Assembly: GCF_003795145.1 (NCBI RefSeq)
Contig: NZ_CP027786.1
Location: 992,001-1,056,000, forward strand
Origin: Tetragenococcus koreensis
GTDB lineage: Bacteria; Bacillota; Bacilli; Lactobacillales; Enterococcaceae
Reading direction: 5' to 3'
DNA: 64,000 nt
Shown piece by piece: positions 17,050 through 26,239 of this stretch. Under the pieces are notes generated by a model. It was not told the origin of the DNA. It did no database searches and was given only the letters and a program-made list of their open reading frames with translations. The position numbers and the translations under genes are program-made. The first letter of the stretch is position 1. Each line of letters starts with the position of its first letter.

Positions 17050-17256
17050 ATCAATTTCATAATTGCTCTTTTTAAAAATACACAGATCTGCAAAATTCTT
17101 AAAACTCTATTTTCTGAAAATTCATGTGAAAAACAACTTGTAAAAGCAACACCAAACTAGACCCTTTATTTTCGTTTTTTTAAAAGGGCTTCAAGGTAAT
17201 GTTGATTAAATACGACCAATAGTTGGTTCTTCAATACGATCAGATCCAGTTTCCAC

Positions 17257-18612
17257 CTAAGCAGCTTGTTGCTGACTTAACAGTAAACGAATACGATCAC
17301 TTGCTAATTTTGATGCATTATAAATAAGGGTTACGATGTCAAAGTGAACTTTTGCGCGTTTTCCCGTTCGATAACGTACATTGTTGAGCTGAAAATATTC
17401 TTTTAAATAAGCATTAACGCGTTCTACTGCTGAGCGACGTTTGGATATGTTTTTCCATGCCTTTGATCCACGAGCGGGTGCTGTATATCTCCTGAGGTCT
17501 GTAGTAATTTTTACTTTATAAACCTTTTGGCAGATCCCTTCGTTAGCTAAAGGACAATCATTACATTCTTTTGGACGGGTGTATTTCAACGTTTCGTATT
17601 TGGCATCGAAACTATCATAACGATAAGAATGCTCCCTGAAACAGGTGGGGGCAAAGTGTTTATCGAAGCCAATAGGCTCCCCTTCATTTTTCTGATTGTA
17701 AGCAATGACAGATTGGTTCCTTATTCGATGAACTTGTTCGTAAATTGGGTCATAGTCATAACCAGCGTCCATTGTTTGGTAGTTCAATGAAGGTAAGAAT
17801 AGGCGTTCATCCATGCCTTTTAATAATGGGATTGCCGCTTTTCCGTCATTCAGATTACCAGATGAAAAAAGAGACTGTAAAATATACTGGCTGGATGTAC
17901 CAACGGCTAGGTGTCCTTTGTAGCCATACCAATAGACATTTTTGCCTTCACTGTTCTTTTTTACACCCCATTTTGGGTCCTGAGGAACTTCAGCCCGGAG
18001 TTTACTTAAAGGCATATCTAACTGTGCTTCTATTTTCTTTTCGAAAATTGGAAGATTCGCTTCTTTCTCTGCCTGTTCGATAAGCCATTGTTCACGCTCT
18101 TCCTTAGGTTTACGCCCACGTTTTTTCGGCTCGGCTTTTGGTTTTTCTTCTTTTGGTGGGGCTTGATCACGTGCTTCAAAATGGGTTGCGTCAATTGCGG
18201 CGGTATCATCCATGATAAAGCCTTCCGCAATCGCTTGAAGAACTACTTTTTCCCGCTCATTCTCTAAAACGTTAGATTCACTCAGTTTTGTCACGAGTCG
18301 AGAATAGGCAGCTTCAGACGGGGTGTTATCAGACACAAGAAACCCACAATTCAATTTAAAAACAAAGTCATCATTCAGGCGCTTAACGAGGTCTTTAATC
18401 GTTGGGATACGCTCAACAATTCGTACGAAGAAAGAAATAATCATCGCTGAATAATTCAAATCTACTGGTGCACCAAGTCGTGACTTTTTGTTTATTTCAT
18501 GGTAGATCGCATCCAAATCTATCGCTGTAATCATCGATTCATAACGTTGGGTAGGTGCCATCTCGTATAATTCTTGGATGCCAAATAAGCTTTGTTGTCG
18601 TATAATGGTCAT
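17257..18612 (-). CDS. IS1182-family transposase
   Basis: The chosen ATG at 18612 (MTIIRQQSLFGIQELYEM) gives 451 residues; a longer frame reaches 18744 but its extra residues do not look like the family. A GGAGG lies 10 bases upstream. The N-terminal DUF772-like segment, the catalytic D in AAIDATHFEARD, D in YQTMDAGYDYD and E in KRRSAVERVNAYLKEYF, and a cysteine cluster (CNDCPLANEGIC) are all typical of IS1182. I could not define the inverted repeats. The element separates the integrase remnant from the tRNA. Confidence 0.85.
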   Translation of the reverse strand: MTIIRQQSLFGIQELYEMAPTQRYESMITAIDLDAIYHEINKKSRLGAPVDLNYSAMIISFFVRIVERIPTIKDLVKRLNDDFVFKLNCGFLVSDNTPSEAAYSRLVTKLSESNVLENEREKVVLQAIAEGFIMDDTAAIDATHFEARDQAPPKEEKPKAEPKKRGRKPKEEREQWLIEQAEKEANLPIFEKKIEAQLDMPLSKLRAEVPQDPKWGVKKNSEGKNVYWYGYKGHLAVGTSSQYILQSLFSSGNLNDGKAAIPLLKGMDERLFLPSLNYQTMDAGYDYDPIYEQVHRIRNQSVIAYNQKNEGEPIGFDKHFAPTCFREHSYRYDSFDAKYETLKYTRPKECNDCPLANEGICQKVYKVKITTDLRRYTAPARGSKAWKNISKRRSAVERVNAYLKEYFQLNNVRYRTGKRAKVHFDIVTLIYNASKLASDRIRLLLSQQQAA

Positions 18613-18763
18613 AGGGAGTACGCCTCCAGTCTTTTTTTGGTTGTTATTGTCAACTACCATTATACAGGATTGGGGGAGGTACTGCCTTTTTTGTGTGTCA
18701 AATCCCTTGAGGCACAAGAGCTCGGAATTATGAAATTCACTCAATTATAAAAAATAAAAAGCA

Positions 18764-18783
18764 TTTGGCACATTTTTGGCACA
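18764..18783. repeat. Direct repeat TTTGGCACA x2, possible integrase arm sites
   Basis: TTTGGCACA occurs at 18764-18772 and 18775-18783, 11 bases apart. Such repeats often lie next to int/att sites of phages and integrative elements of lactic acid bacteria and bind the integrase N-terminal domain. Here they sit between the integrase remnant and the tRNA-Arg. The role is inferred from position. Confidence 0.4.
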
Positions 18784-18828
18784 AGTCAGGCGAGAAACGC
18801 CTTTAAATAAACGTTTCTCGCCTGACTT
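18783..18828 (-). terminator. 17-bp perfect hairpin downstream of tRNA-Arg
   Basis: AAGTCAGGCGAGAAACG and its exact complement flank a 12-base loop four bases beyond the tRNA 3' end. It is the expected terminator of the tRNA transcript on the minus strand. The first arm base overlaps the second TTTGGCACA repeat. Confidence 0.7.
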
Positions 18829-18831
18829 AAA

Positions 18832-18905
18832 CGTCCCTGAGAGGATTCGAACCTCCGACCTACTGCTTAGGAGGCAGTTGCTCTATCCTACTGAGCTACA
18901 GGGAC
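18832..18905 (-). tRNA. tRNA-Arg (anticodon CCT)
   Basis: The minus strand folds as a standard cloverleaf. The acceptor stem is GTCCCTG/CAGGGAC, the D-loop region is TAGCTCAGTAGGATAGAGCA, the anticodon arm is CTGCCTCCTAAGCAG with anticodon CCT, and the T-arm is GGAGGTTCGAATCCTC. CCA is not encoded. This tRNA is a frequent attachment site for mobile elements in Firmicutes and marks the boundary between the island and the chromosomal region. Confidence 0.95.
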
Positions 18906-18983
18906 AATAAAAAAGCTACACTCTATTCTATCGCTTAGTCTGCAAAAGAGCAAGACAATTTCAGCGATAAAATAGCGTGCGAA

Positions 18984-20159
18984 TTAAAAATAATCTTCTA
19001 ATATAGGAACTTGTTGTGGTGTTAGTTGCTTAATAGTGTCCACAATTTTTTCATCAACTTGCACTAACTCATGGAAAACCAATTCATTTATAGAACAATA
19101 TCCTAAAAATAGTTGTGCAAAACGTTGAACGCTAATTTTTAATTCAGGAAGCTGAGTAGCAGTTACTTTACGAATTTCTGGCTGCTCAGCCTCAGCTTTA
19201 ATGAGCTCAAAAGTTCCCTCATTCCAAGGCGCATATTTGTCCTTCTCAATGGTAATGGCAAAAGACTCTTTTAAGTTTTTTAAAGAACATTTTCGCAGAA
19301 AAGCTTCTATATCAACAATTCGTGCCATCATTTCAGGGCGAATCGTCGCTTGTGTTATTGGTTTGTCTTGCAAGAAAAATCCTTCGTTTTTGTCATAACC
19401 TTTTTCATAAACAATCCGATCTGTTGAATCTTTATGCGAAGCAATATACCGATTTAGTCCTTTATAAGCAGCTCCGGTCAGATTCAACCAGCGTGTACAG
19501 TTAAATTTTCCGTTCTCAATTTGATAAATCAAATAGCCTTCTGCTTGATCTTGCTCGTTATAATAAATTGCAAAATAATAAGTATGTGAGATAGAAAATT
19601 TATATTCATACCACCAATCTTCACGTAATACACCGCCATGCTTGTGTTGATCCGATCGTTGGTCAATTTGTTTGATAGCATCTTTTGCTTTTTCCCAAGT
19701 CAATCTGCGTACATATCCATCTGATTTTGGACTATCTGGCCATTCTGAACTTTTTACATCATAACAAATTCGTTCGAACGTTAATTCATACCCATATCTT
19801 CGATAAAAAGGATAGGAGAACGGATCAAGATAAGAAAGTAAGATGCCATTTTCATAGCAATCGACTAGCATTTGTTGCATCAATTGATCGATGTTTCCTT
19901 GTCCACGAAACGACGGATCCGAAGAAACAAAGCCAATACCAGCCATATCAAATATTTGATTGAATAATTGAACTTTTAACGGGGTTGCAATAATTTGGCT
20001 TGCTAGTTGCTGGTCAAAAAAAGCCCCATAGACTGTCGAATGTTTAAATAAAGTCCGTAGTCCGTCTTGATGTTGCTGGTCATCCGTAAAACGAAAAGCA
20101 TATTGCGCCAATTGGTAACTTGCTGCAAAATTTTCGTCATATAATTTTTTAATTGTCAC
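18984..20159 (-). CDS. Eis-like GNAT N-acetyltransferase with SCP2-type C-terminus
   Basis: 391 residues, the usual length for Eis-type proteins. An N-terminal GNAT domain (GIGFVSSDPSFRGQGNIDQLMQQM, where RGQGNI binds acetyl-CoA) is followed by a second GNAT-like domain starting near residue 150 and a C-terminal SCP2-like fold. It keeps LSYLDPFSYPFYRRYGYEL, the family hallmark. Eis proteins acetylate amines, including aminoglycosides in mycobacteria; the natural substrate here is unknown. It is a monocistronic gene near the island edge. Confidence 0.85.
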   Translation of the reverse strand: MTIKKLYDENFAASYQLAQYAFRFTDDQQHQDGLRTLFKHSTVYGAFFDQQLASQIIATPLKVQLFNQIFDMAGIGFVSSDPSFRGQGNIDQLMQQMLVDCYENGILLSYLDPFSYPFYRRYGYELTFERICYDVKSSEWPDSPKSDGYVRRLTWEKAKDAIKQIDQRSDQHKHGGVLREDWWYEYKFSISHTYYFAIYYNEQDQAEGYLIYQIENGKFNCTRWLNLTGAAYKGLNRYIASHKDSTDRIVYEKGYDKNEGFFLQDKPITQATIRPEMMARIVDIEAFLRKCSLKNLKESFAITIEKDKYAPWNEGTFELIKAEAEQPEIRKVTATQLPELKISVQRFAQLFLGYCSINELVFHELVQVDEKIVDTIKQLTPQQVPILEDYF

Positions 20160-20237
20160 TGGTTCACCTCATTGTATAATTATTTAAAAAAAGCTAAGAT
20201 AAACGGTAGTATACGCCTATCTTAGTTTATTATGTTA

Positions 20238-21429
20238 TTATTCTGCAACTTTTTTTAATTCTTGATCTACACCAAGTTTAACAAATGGAACGTAAATAAC
20301 AACAGATAAAATTAAGTTTACCGCAGCTAAAACCGCGCCGGCAAAGCTTTGAGTTGCTAGAAATCCTCCGATAACAGGCGGAGTTACCCATGGTGGCATG
20401 AAAGTAGCTACTGGAACTATTCCTAAACTTGTAGAAAAATAAGCCACGCTAACCAAAACCATAGGAACAATAATAAATGGAATAAACATAATGGGGTTTA
20501 ATACAATTGGTAGACCAAACAACATTGGTTCATTGATATTAAAAATACCAGGTCCCACGCTTAGGTTATTAACCACTCTATACGCTTTGTGCTTTCTTCC
20601 TACTAAATAAATCGCAATAATTAGACCTAAAGTCGCTCCTGTTCCTCCTAAGTTAACAAAACTATCAATAAAAGGTTTATTAACGATATAAGGAGCAATG
20701 TCGCCATTAGTAATTGCGTTTGCATTAGCTTCAATAGCTGGTGCGTTGATCGTTTGCATAAATGGATCGATCATATTTGCTCCATGTAAACCAAAGAACC
20801 ACAAAAACGGTGTAATAAAGGCAATTAATAACGCCGACCAGTAGGTACTAGCCATACCCATAAATGGTTGTTGAACGGCTTCGTAAAATGAATTAATAAT
20901 GTCTTCAACGCCAAAAGCAGCAAAAATTGCAGATACTAGACCAAAAAGAGTAATTACAATCATCGCAGGCAATAAAGCTGCAAAAGATTTTGCTACTGCC
21001 GGTGGTACACCATCCGGCATTTTAATGACTAACTTATCATTGCCAATTAGTGGTAGACATCCCAGTTGCCCCACCTATAGTAAAGAATGAAGCTAGTGAA
21101 ACGATCCCAGTAGCAACTGGATCTTTCCCGTAATCTTTAGCTAAGTTACTAGCTACTAAATAAGCAATCATTACGGACAATACAGCAAAGGTGCCTTCCC
21201 AAACTGAATCGCCAACGCCTTTCCAAGATTCATTAGCAAAAATTGAATTCATTAATTCTTGAAATCCAGGAACGGGCAAATTATTAATCATCGTTGCTAA
21301 ACCACCCAGAATCAACAGTGGCATCGTCACCATAAATGAATCACGAATCGCAACCAGATGTCGTTGTGAACCAATTTTTGAAGCAATTGGCACAAACTTT
21401 CCTTCCATAAAACGCACAAATGTATCCAT
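20238..21429 (-). pseudogene. PTS cellobiose/lactose-family EIIC, broken by internal deletion and frameshift
   Basis: The 5' frame (21429-21037) encodes MDTFVRFMEGKFVPIASKIGSQRHLVAIRDSFMVTMPLLILGG and ends just after FFTIGGATGMSTTNWQ. The 3' frame resumes with LIGNDKLVIKMPDGVPPAVAKSFAALLPAM and runs intact to 20238. Compared with the family (~430-440 residues) about 35-45 residues between GMSTT and LIGNDK are missing, and the frames are not aligned. The sugar channel is therefore not functional as written. EIIB and EIIA upstream are intact, so the loss may be recent. Confidence 0.85.
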
Positions 21430-21457
21430 TTCTTCCTCCTGTTACCTAACCTACATT

Positions 21458-21778
21458 TTATTTTTCGTCCAAACGACGATATAGATCAATAATTTCTGTT
21501 GCTAAATCTTTAAAGGCAATAGCGGTCATCAAATGGTCTTGTGAATGCACTGCAAGTAAAGTAATATCCATATGTTTGCCCTGTGCTTCTTCAGTCAGCA
21601 TTCCTGTTTGTGAATGATGGGCTTGGTTTAATGACTCATCAGCATCTTTTAATTTTTGATCGGCTAATTCAAAATCGCCTTTTTTAGCCGCTGCAATAGC
21701 TTCCATCGCATCGCTTTTGGCGTTACCACCATACATAATTAAACCCATCACTGCTTCTAGGTTTTCTTGTTCATCCAT
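21458..21778 (-). CDS. PTS lactose/cellobiose-family EIIA
   Basis: 106 residues, all-helical, matching the LacF/CelC-type EIIA. The phosphorylated His is in LLAVHSQDHLMTA (H78, with H82 and D81 typical of the site). It accepts phosphate from HPr and passes it to EIIB. It follows the EIIB gene by 21 bases and precedes EIIC by 28, so the three form one operon driven by the sigma-54 promoter at 22158-22175. The substrate is likely a beta-glucoside or cellobiose-type sugar. Confidence 0.9.
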   Translation of the reverse strand: MDEQENLEAVMGLIMYGGNAKSDAMEAIAAAKKGDFELADQKLKDADESLNQAHHSQTGMLTEEAQGKHMDITLLAVHSQDHLMTAIAFKDLATEIIDLYRRLDEK

Positions 21779-21799
21779 ACAAATGATTCCTCCTATTTC

Positions 21800-22117
21800 T
21801 TATCCCATCAAGCTTTCCGCTTGTTGCAAGACATTTTCGCCGTTCATCATCCCGTAGTCAGACATGTTAATCACATCTAGCGGAATGCCTTTAGGTGCTA
21901 AACGTTTTTCAAAGTCGCCTTTCATAAAACGTACTTGCGGACCTAATAATAGCACATCTACTGGTTTGGATTCTAAATTTTGATCTGCTTCAGAAGATGA
22001 ACAAGCAAAGATTTCTGCGTCCATTCCCTTATTTTCCGCTGCTTTTTGCATTTTTGTTACTAACAAGCTAGTACTCATACCAGCCGAGCAAACTAACATA
22101 ATTGTTTTTTTCGCCAT
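21800..22117 (-). CDS. PTS cellobiose-family EIIB
   Basis: 105 residues from the ATG at 22117, which lies 8 bases after GAGGAG; the GTG at 22126 overlaps the ribosome site. The phosphocysteine loop is IMLVCSAGMSTSLLV, and the pattern ALLLGPQVRFMK... here VLLLGPQVRFMKGDF is standard for cellobiose EIIB. First gene of the EIIB-EIIA-EIIC operon, with a short ~35-base leader after the sigma-54 promoter. Confidence 0.9.
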   Translation of the reverse strand: MAKKTIMLVCSAGMSTSLLVTKMQKAAENKGMDAEIFACSSSEADQNLESKPVDVLLLGPQVRFMKGDFEKRLAPKGIPLDVINMSDYGMMNGENVLQQAESLMG

Positions 22118-22157
22118 TTTTTCCACTCCTCAATTTTTATACTTACACTTCATTATT

Positions 22158-22175
22158 AAGCAATAAACGTGCCAA
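22158..22175 (-). promoter_or_regulatory. Sigma-54 (-24/-12) promoter of the PTS operon
   Basis: On the minus strand the sequence is TTGGCACGTTTATTGCTT. It matches the sigma-54 consensus TGGCACN5TTGCW completely, with GG and GC at the required 10-base spacing. It is ~40 bases upstream of the EIIB start. The activator encoded at 22257-24968 carries the GAFTGA-type loop needed to work with sigma-54. This is a strong prediction. Confidence 0.9.
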
Positions 22176-22177
22176 CA

Positions 22178-22217
22178 TAAAAAAAGACCAATCCCTAACA
22201 AAATAAGGTTTTGGTCT
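22178..22217 (-). terminator. Terminator of the levR-like activator gene
   Basis: On the minus strand AGACCAAAACC pairs with GGATTGGTCT and is followed by seven T. It separates the activator gene from the sigma-54 promoter immediately downstream. Confidence 0.75.
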
Positions 22218-22230
22218 ATACAATCGGTCA

Positions 22231-22273
22231 TACACACTAAAATTGAACTTTACACACTAATTTTGTGTGTAAA
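22231..22273 (-). promoter_or_regulatory. Palindromic upstream activator site candidate for the LevR-like protein
   Basis: TTTACACAC(N7)GTGTGTAAA forms a perfect 9+9 palindrome at 22249-22273, and a third half-site TACACACT lies at 22231. The centre is ~95 bases upstream of the -12 element, the usual place for enhancer-like sites of sigma-54 activators. It overlaps the last codons of the activator gene itself. Confidence 0.65.
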
Positions 22274-24968
22274 GTTTGAAAGGCGTGTCTATTTGATTTT
22301 TGATAAAAGCTTCGGTTAAATAAGCAATTTCGTCATCTGGAATTTGAATTGCGTAGTTTTTCTCAATCGAGATGAAGGAAGTTTTTAAAATGTCGGTTTC
22401 TAAGCGGTATTTCTTTTGAAAAGCAGTTAAATCAGGAAATTGCCTTTCGAGTCCAGTCGTCCGCAAAGCTTCCACTAAAAAGGCGAGATGGATGACTAAA
22501 CCAGCTTCCACACTAGGTTCTAAGATAATATGCAGCTGTGACTGTACTTGTTGAACAAGCGACTTCAAGGTTTCCACTAAAATTGATAATGATCCGACAT
22601 GCGTAATAGTGCCATCTAATGAATTGACGATGGTTTCAGCGGGTATTTCATCTTTCACAATGCTTTTTAGCACTTTTAGTTTCTGATCATCAAATATATC
22701 ATAGGCGGAAAAGAACGGAATATTTTGATATTCAACCTCTACAGTACCGGCAATCGCTTTAATTTCATATTCTTCCAAAAGACCGTCGATATGTTTTTTA
22801 AAGGTTGCTTTTTCAATAAATTGCATTTGAATAATTTCAACTTTTGATTGATCAACCAACGGGGAGATACGCTCATATAACTTGGCAGCTACACCCTCGC
22901 CGGTAAAACAAGTAACAACGATCGCTTTTTTGTTGTCTTTTACTTCGTGGTCTGCTTGGAATTGTTCTCGGACAATTGTCTCAAAAGAGGTTTGAATGTT
23001 TTGATAGATATCTTCTAAACTACGACCTGCTTCTGACATCCGCAAAGCTTCAATCACAATCATCGTGCTAGTCATCGAGATTGCCTTGGTACGAATCCCA
23101 GTTTCTTCATGAAGCAGTGTTGCAAACGAGTTTAGCGATCCCATATCTGTCAGTAGTAGTAACCCGTTAAGAAACATAGATTGGTTGTCTAAAACGTAAC
23201 TTAACAATTCTTGATACATTTGATTAACTACCATGTCTAACGGCATATCCATCGCTACGCCATTGGATGAACCTAGTAGTTCTTGGGCAGCAGATAAAAT
23301 GCTAGAAGCGGTTGAATTCCCATGCATTAGTACAATAATACCTACTTTATTTTGTGGCAATTGTTCTTCTTGGCCTAATTGAATGGAAAGAAACATACTA
23401 ATAAACCCGATTTCATCAAAAGGAATTTCTACTTGTAATTCTTCTTCAATCAACGTTGACAAATCAAGCGCCACTTGAAATTCAGTTTTCAGTTTCTTTC
23501 TTATGCGGTTCAAATCAGGATGAATGATCTCCGTTCCTTTACGAATTCGATCTAACGTAAGCTGTAAATGCAAGGCAAAAGCAAAGCGTGCCTTTTCATT
23601 ATACATACGGTCTAATCTTTGTTCGGCGATATCATATAAGCGATTAGTCAAATTCCAAATATCCGCAGCAATCATCCCTCTTTGGGTTGAGGTTTGGGTC
23701 AATTCTTCGACATAGCTTGCAAAATAAGCGTCAACATCTTTAGTGATTACTTTTTCTAAATCAGTATTATTCACACCTACTTGATTTAAAGAAGACAATT
23801 TATCTTCGATCTCTTGATAAACTTCCATGTTACTATCTGAGTCTTGTGACCATTCGACTTCTGTACCTTGGGGTTCAAAAATTAAATAATCACCCTTTCC
23901 TTCAAGAAAATGATCAAAACGCTCTGCCATTTCTTTCATTTTAAGCATGCCTTTTTGAACATGGAGTGGACAATCTTTTTTACGAATCAAGAGGCTATTT
24001 TGTTCACGCGTATGATAATGTAAAAAAGACTTGGCACATACCAGCTTTACATCTCGTTTGATTTGACCAATATTGGCTTGGGCATCATATAACATAAAAG
24101 CTAAAATTGCGTCTTTTTCAACTTTAATAGGTTGATTTAAGCGATTAGCTTCTTGTTTGATAAAAAGCTCAATAATTTCATACCGTTCGTCTAAGGAACG
24201 TGTAGCTAAGTTAGGCAAAGTAATCGACATGGGAATTCTACGATTAAATGTGCCTAAAAAAGTATCTGCTGGCTCGGTAGTCGCTCCTATAATCTGAACG
24301 GAGGCTTCATACGCTTGGCTGCTTTCACCTAAAGGACGGTACACACCTTTATCGATAAAACTAAACAGCATTTCTTGTCCCTCAGGTGGTAGACGATGAA
24401 TTTCATCTAAAAATAAAATTCCGCCATCTGCTTCTGCCAAAAGACCCGTTGTACTGGTATCAGCTCCGGTATAAGCGCCTTTTTTCACACCAAAGATATG
24501 CCCGAATAGTAACTGCGGGTTTTGAGCATAGTCCGCACAGTTAAACGAAATAAAGGGCGCATCTTTTGCTAGTGCTTTGGCTTGTATCGCAAATTGATAC
24601 ATACATTCTGCAAACATAGTTTTTCCAGTACCCGTTTCACCAAAAATAATGGTATGTAACCCCATCGGCGGATATAACATAGCCGCTTTAGCTTGTTGGA
24701 TGCTAACCTTTAAGGAAGCATCTGCACCTACTAAGTGATCAAAACTGACTTCTGCTGATGGTGTAAGTTCAGTCGATTCGCCTGAAGCAGGACGATAGAT
24801 TACAGGACGACCTGCTGATTTTTGAATGTTGCCCTTTTTGGCTAATTCATTTAAATAGCGACTGACATTGCTGCGATCAATATGTAGAAAGGCAGCAATT
24901 TGTTTGGCAGTTAAGCCAGCGGAATTTTTCTCCACTAATTGCAAAATTTCTTGTTTTCTAGAATTCAT
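22257..24968 (-). CDS. LevR-family sigma-54-dependent transcriptional activator with PTS regulation domains
   Basis: 903 residues with GGAGG before the ATG. Residues 1-60 form a helix-turn-helix (LTAKQIAAFLHIDRSNVSRYLNELAKKG). An AAA+ sigma-54 activation domain follows at ~75-320 with Walker A GETGTGKT (110-117), GAYTGA (164-169, the sigma-54 contact loop) and Walker B ILFLDEI. Downstream lie PRD1, an EIIA-Man-like domain (VGIIVLMHGNSTASSIL), an EIIB-like segment (IVVTCFTGEGVA) and a C-terminal PRD2. Phosphorylation of the PRDs by the PTS tunes its activity. It controls the EIIB-EIIA-EIIC operon directly downstream. Confidence 0.93.
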   Translation of the reverse strand: MNSRKQEILQLVEKNSAGLTAKQIAAFLHIDRSNVSRYLNELAKKGNIQKSAGRPVIYRPASGESTELTPSAEVSFDHLVGADASLKVSIQQAKAAMLYPPMGLHTIIFGETGTGKTMFAECMYQFAIQAKALAKDAPFISFNCADYAQNPQLLFGHIFGVKKGAYTGADTSTTGLLAEADGGILFLDEIHRLPPEGQEMLFSFIDKGVYRPLGESSQAYEASVQIIGATTEPADTFLGTFNRRIPMSITLPNLATRSLDERYEIIELFIKQEANRLNQPIKVEKDAILAFMLYDAQANIGQIKRDVKLVCAKSFLHYHTREQNSLLIRKKDCPLHVQKGMLKMKEMAERFDHFLEGKGDYLIFEPQGTEVEWSQDSDSNMEVYQEIEDKLSSLNQVGVNNTDLEKVITKDVDAYFASYVEELTQTSTQRGMIAADIWNLTNRLYDIAEQRLDRMYNEKARFAFALHLQLTLDRIRKGTEIIHPDLNRIRKKLKTEFQVALDLSTLIEEELQVEIPFDEIGFISMFLSIQLGQEEQLPQNKVGIIVLMHGNSTASSILSAAQELLGSSNGVAMDMPLDMVVNQMYQELLSYVLDNQSMFLNGLLLLTDMGSLNSFATLLHEETGIRTKAISMTSTMIVIEALRMSEAGRSLEDIYQNIQTSFETIVREQFQADHEVKDNKKAIVVTCFTGEGVAAKLYERISPLVDQSKVEIIQMQFIEKATFKKHIDGLLEEYEIKAIAGTVEVEYQNIPFFSAYDIFDDQKLKVLKSIVKDEIPAETIVNSLDGTITHVGSLSILVETLKSLVQQVQSQLHIILEPSVEAGLVIHLAFLVEALRTTGLERQFPDLTAFQKKYRLETDILKTSFISIEKNYAIQIPDDEIAYLTEAFIKNQIDTPFKLYTQN

Positions 24969-24988
24969 TAAACGCCTCCTGCATAGTC

Positions 24989-26230
24989 CTAACGTTTTTC
25001 GGAAGAAGTCTTGCTCTTGCGGGCGCCTTTATTTTTTTTCTTTTTCTTCGTGTTTTTGGGCTTCTTCGGCTTATTTTTCGTTGTTTGTTTTGTTTTTGTT
25101 GTCTGTATTTCAGGGTTTTCGGTAGTTAAATGGCCTTCATATAGATAGATCTCTTGTAGTGGCAGGTCTAAACTTTTAGTGATTTTTTTTAGCTCCGGCA
25201 AGGTATTTTCCTGCACAATTGTAATTACAGCTCCTGACTTACCCATTCGTCCAATCCGACCAGAGCGGTGTAGATAGCTTTCCTGAGAAGTAGGAACTTC
25301 GGCGTTAATCACATAAAATAAATCCGCAATGTCTAGTCCTCTAGAAGCTACATCGGTAGTCAACAGTTCTACTAGTTTTTTCTGACGAAAGTTCTCTAAC
25401 GCTTGCTTTCGCATCATTTTAGGTTGGTCAGAAGCTAGACTAGCTACGGGCAATTGGTGATACTGCAATTTTTCTGCAGCACTACCTAAATCTTGTACTT
25501 CGTTAAAAAAGACCAATCCTTGAAAGTCTGTAATATTGCCCATTCTTCTTAAAGCTTCTACTGTTCTTCTGGTAGGATAAGCCAAATAATAATGCGCCAC
25601 TTGACGATTACTATCTTCTTCTTTGGTTACATCAATTACCGGCAGTTCGTCTTGGAATAACTGCTTAATTGCCGGTAACGCTTTTGTGCCAGTCGCTGAA
25701 AAGAAAGCATACTGACTGGTTTGCGGTATACTTTTTAATAACGATTGCATAAAACCGAGCGCTCCTTCTTGTAGCAGCTGATCAGCTTCATCCAAAATTA
25801 CAGTTTGTATATGGGCCGCTTTCACTTTTTTTTCTTTGATTAATTCAACCAGACGACCCGGCGTACCCACTAATACTTCTGGTTTTGTTTTTAGTTTTTC
25901 AATTTGTCTTTTCTTATTAGCACCACCGATTAGTGACTGCACTTGTAATCCCAGATCTGATGCCCAGTTTCTCGCAACATTAGCGACTTGCACCCCTAAT
26001 TCTTGCGAAGGTGTCACAATAAGTAATTGATTGCCTTGTTTAGGTTCAACATTTAAAAGGGTAGGCAAAAGATAAGCAAGTGTTTTGCCGGTGCCTGTAG
26101 GAGCGATACCAACTAGATTTTTTTCTTGATACAAAGTAGAAAAGACTTTTTTTTGAATTAAAGTTGCTTGTTCAAAACCTTCTGTTTTTATTCTCTGCTG
26201 CCAAATCTCTGGCAGAAAATGGTTTTCCAT
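24989..26230 (-). CDS. DEAD-box ATP-dependent RNA helicase
   Basis: 413 residues with the standard motif order: Q-motif region, VGIAPTGTGKTLAYLLP (Walker A), TPGRLVE, DEAD (VILDEADQLL), SAT (FFSATGTKAL), TDVASRGLDI and HRSGRIGRMG. The last ~45 residues are lysine-rich (KTKQTTKNKPKKPKNTKKKKKNKGARK), an RNA-binding tail. It probably acts in ribosome assembly or mRNA turnover, like CshA/CshB paralogs. It starts just before the divergent-free boundary with the oxidoreductase, 9 bases from its stop. Confidence 0.9.
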   Translation of the reverse strand: MENHFLPEIWQQRIKTEGFEQATLIQKKVFSTLYQEKNLVGIAPTGTGKTLAYLLPTLLNVEPKQGNQLLIVTPSQELGVQVANVARNWASDLGLQVQSLIGGANKKRQIEKLKTKPEVLVGTPGRLVELIKEKKVKAAHIQTVILDEADQLLQEGALGFMQSLLKSIPQTSQYAFFSATGTKALPAIKQLFQDELPVIDVTKEEDSNRQVAHYYLAYPTRRTVEALRRMGNITDFQGLVFFNEVQDLGSAAEKLQYHQLPVASLASDQPKMMRKQALENFRQKKLVELLTTDVASRGLDIADLFYVINAEVPTSQESYLHRSGRIGRMGKSGAVITIVQENTLPELKKITKSLDLPLQEIYLYEGHLTTENPEIQTTKTKQTTKNKPKKPKNTKKKKKNKGARKSKTSSEKR

Positions 26231-26239
26231 ATTTTTCCT

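Noticed and set aside
18783-18828. 17-bp hairpin next to the tRNA taken as a CRISPR-like or attachment repeat
   Set aside because: It occurs once, and its position right after the tRNA is best explained as a terminator.
20238-21429. Programmed frameshift in EIIC
   Set aside because: Conserved residues are missing at the join as well as the frame, which points to deletion, not recoding.
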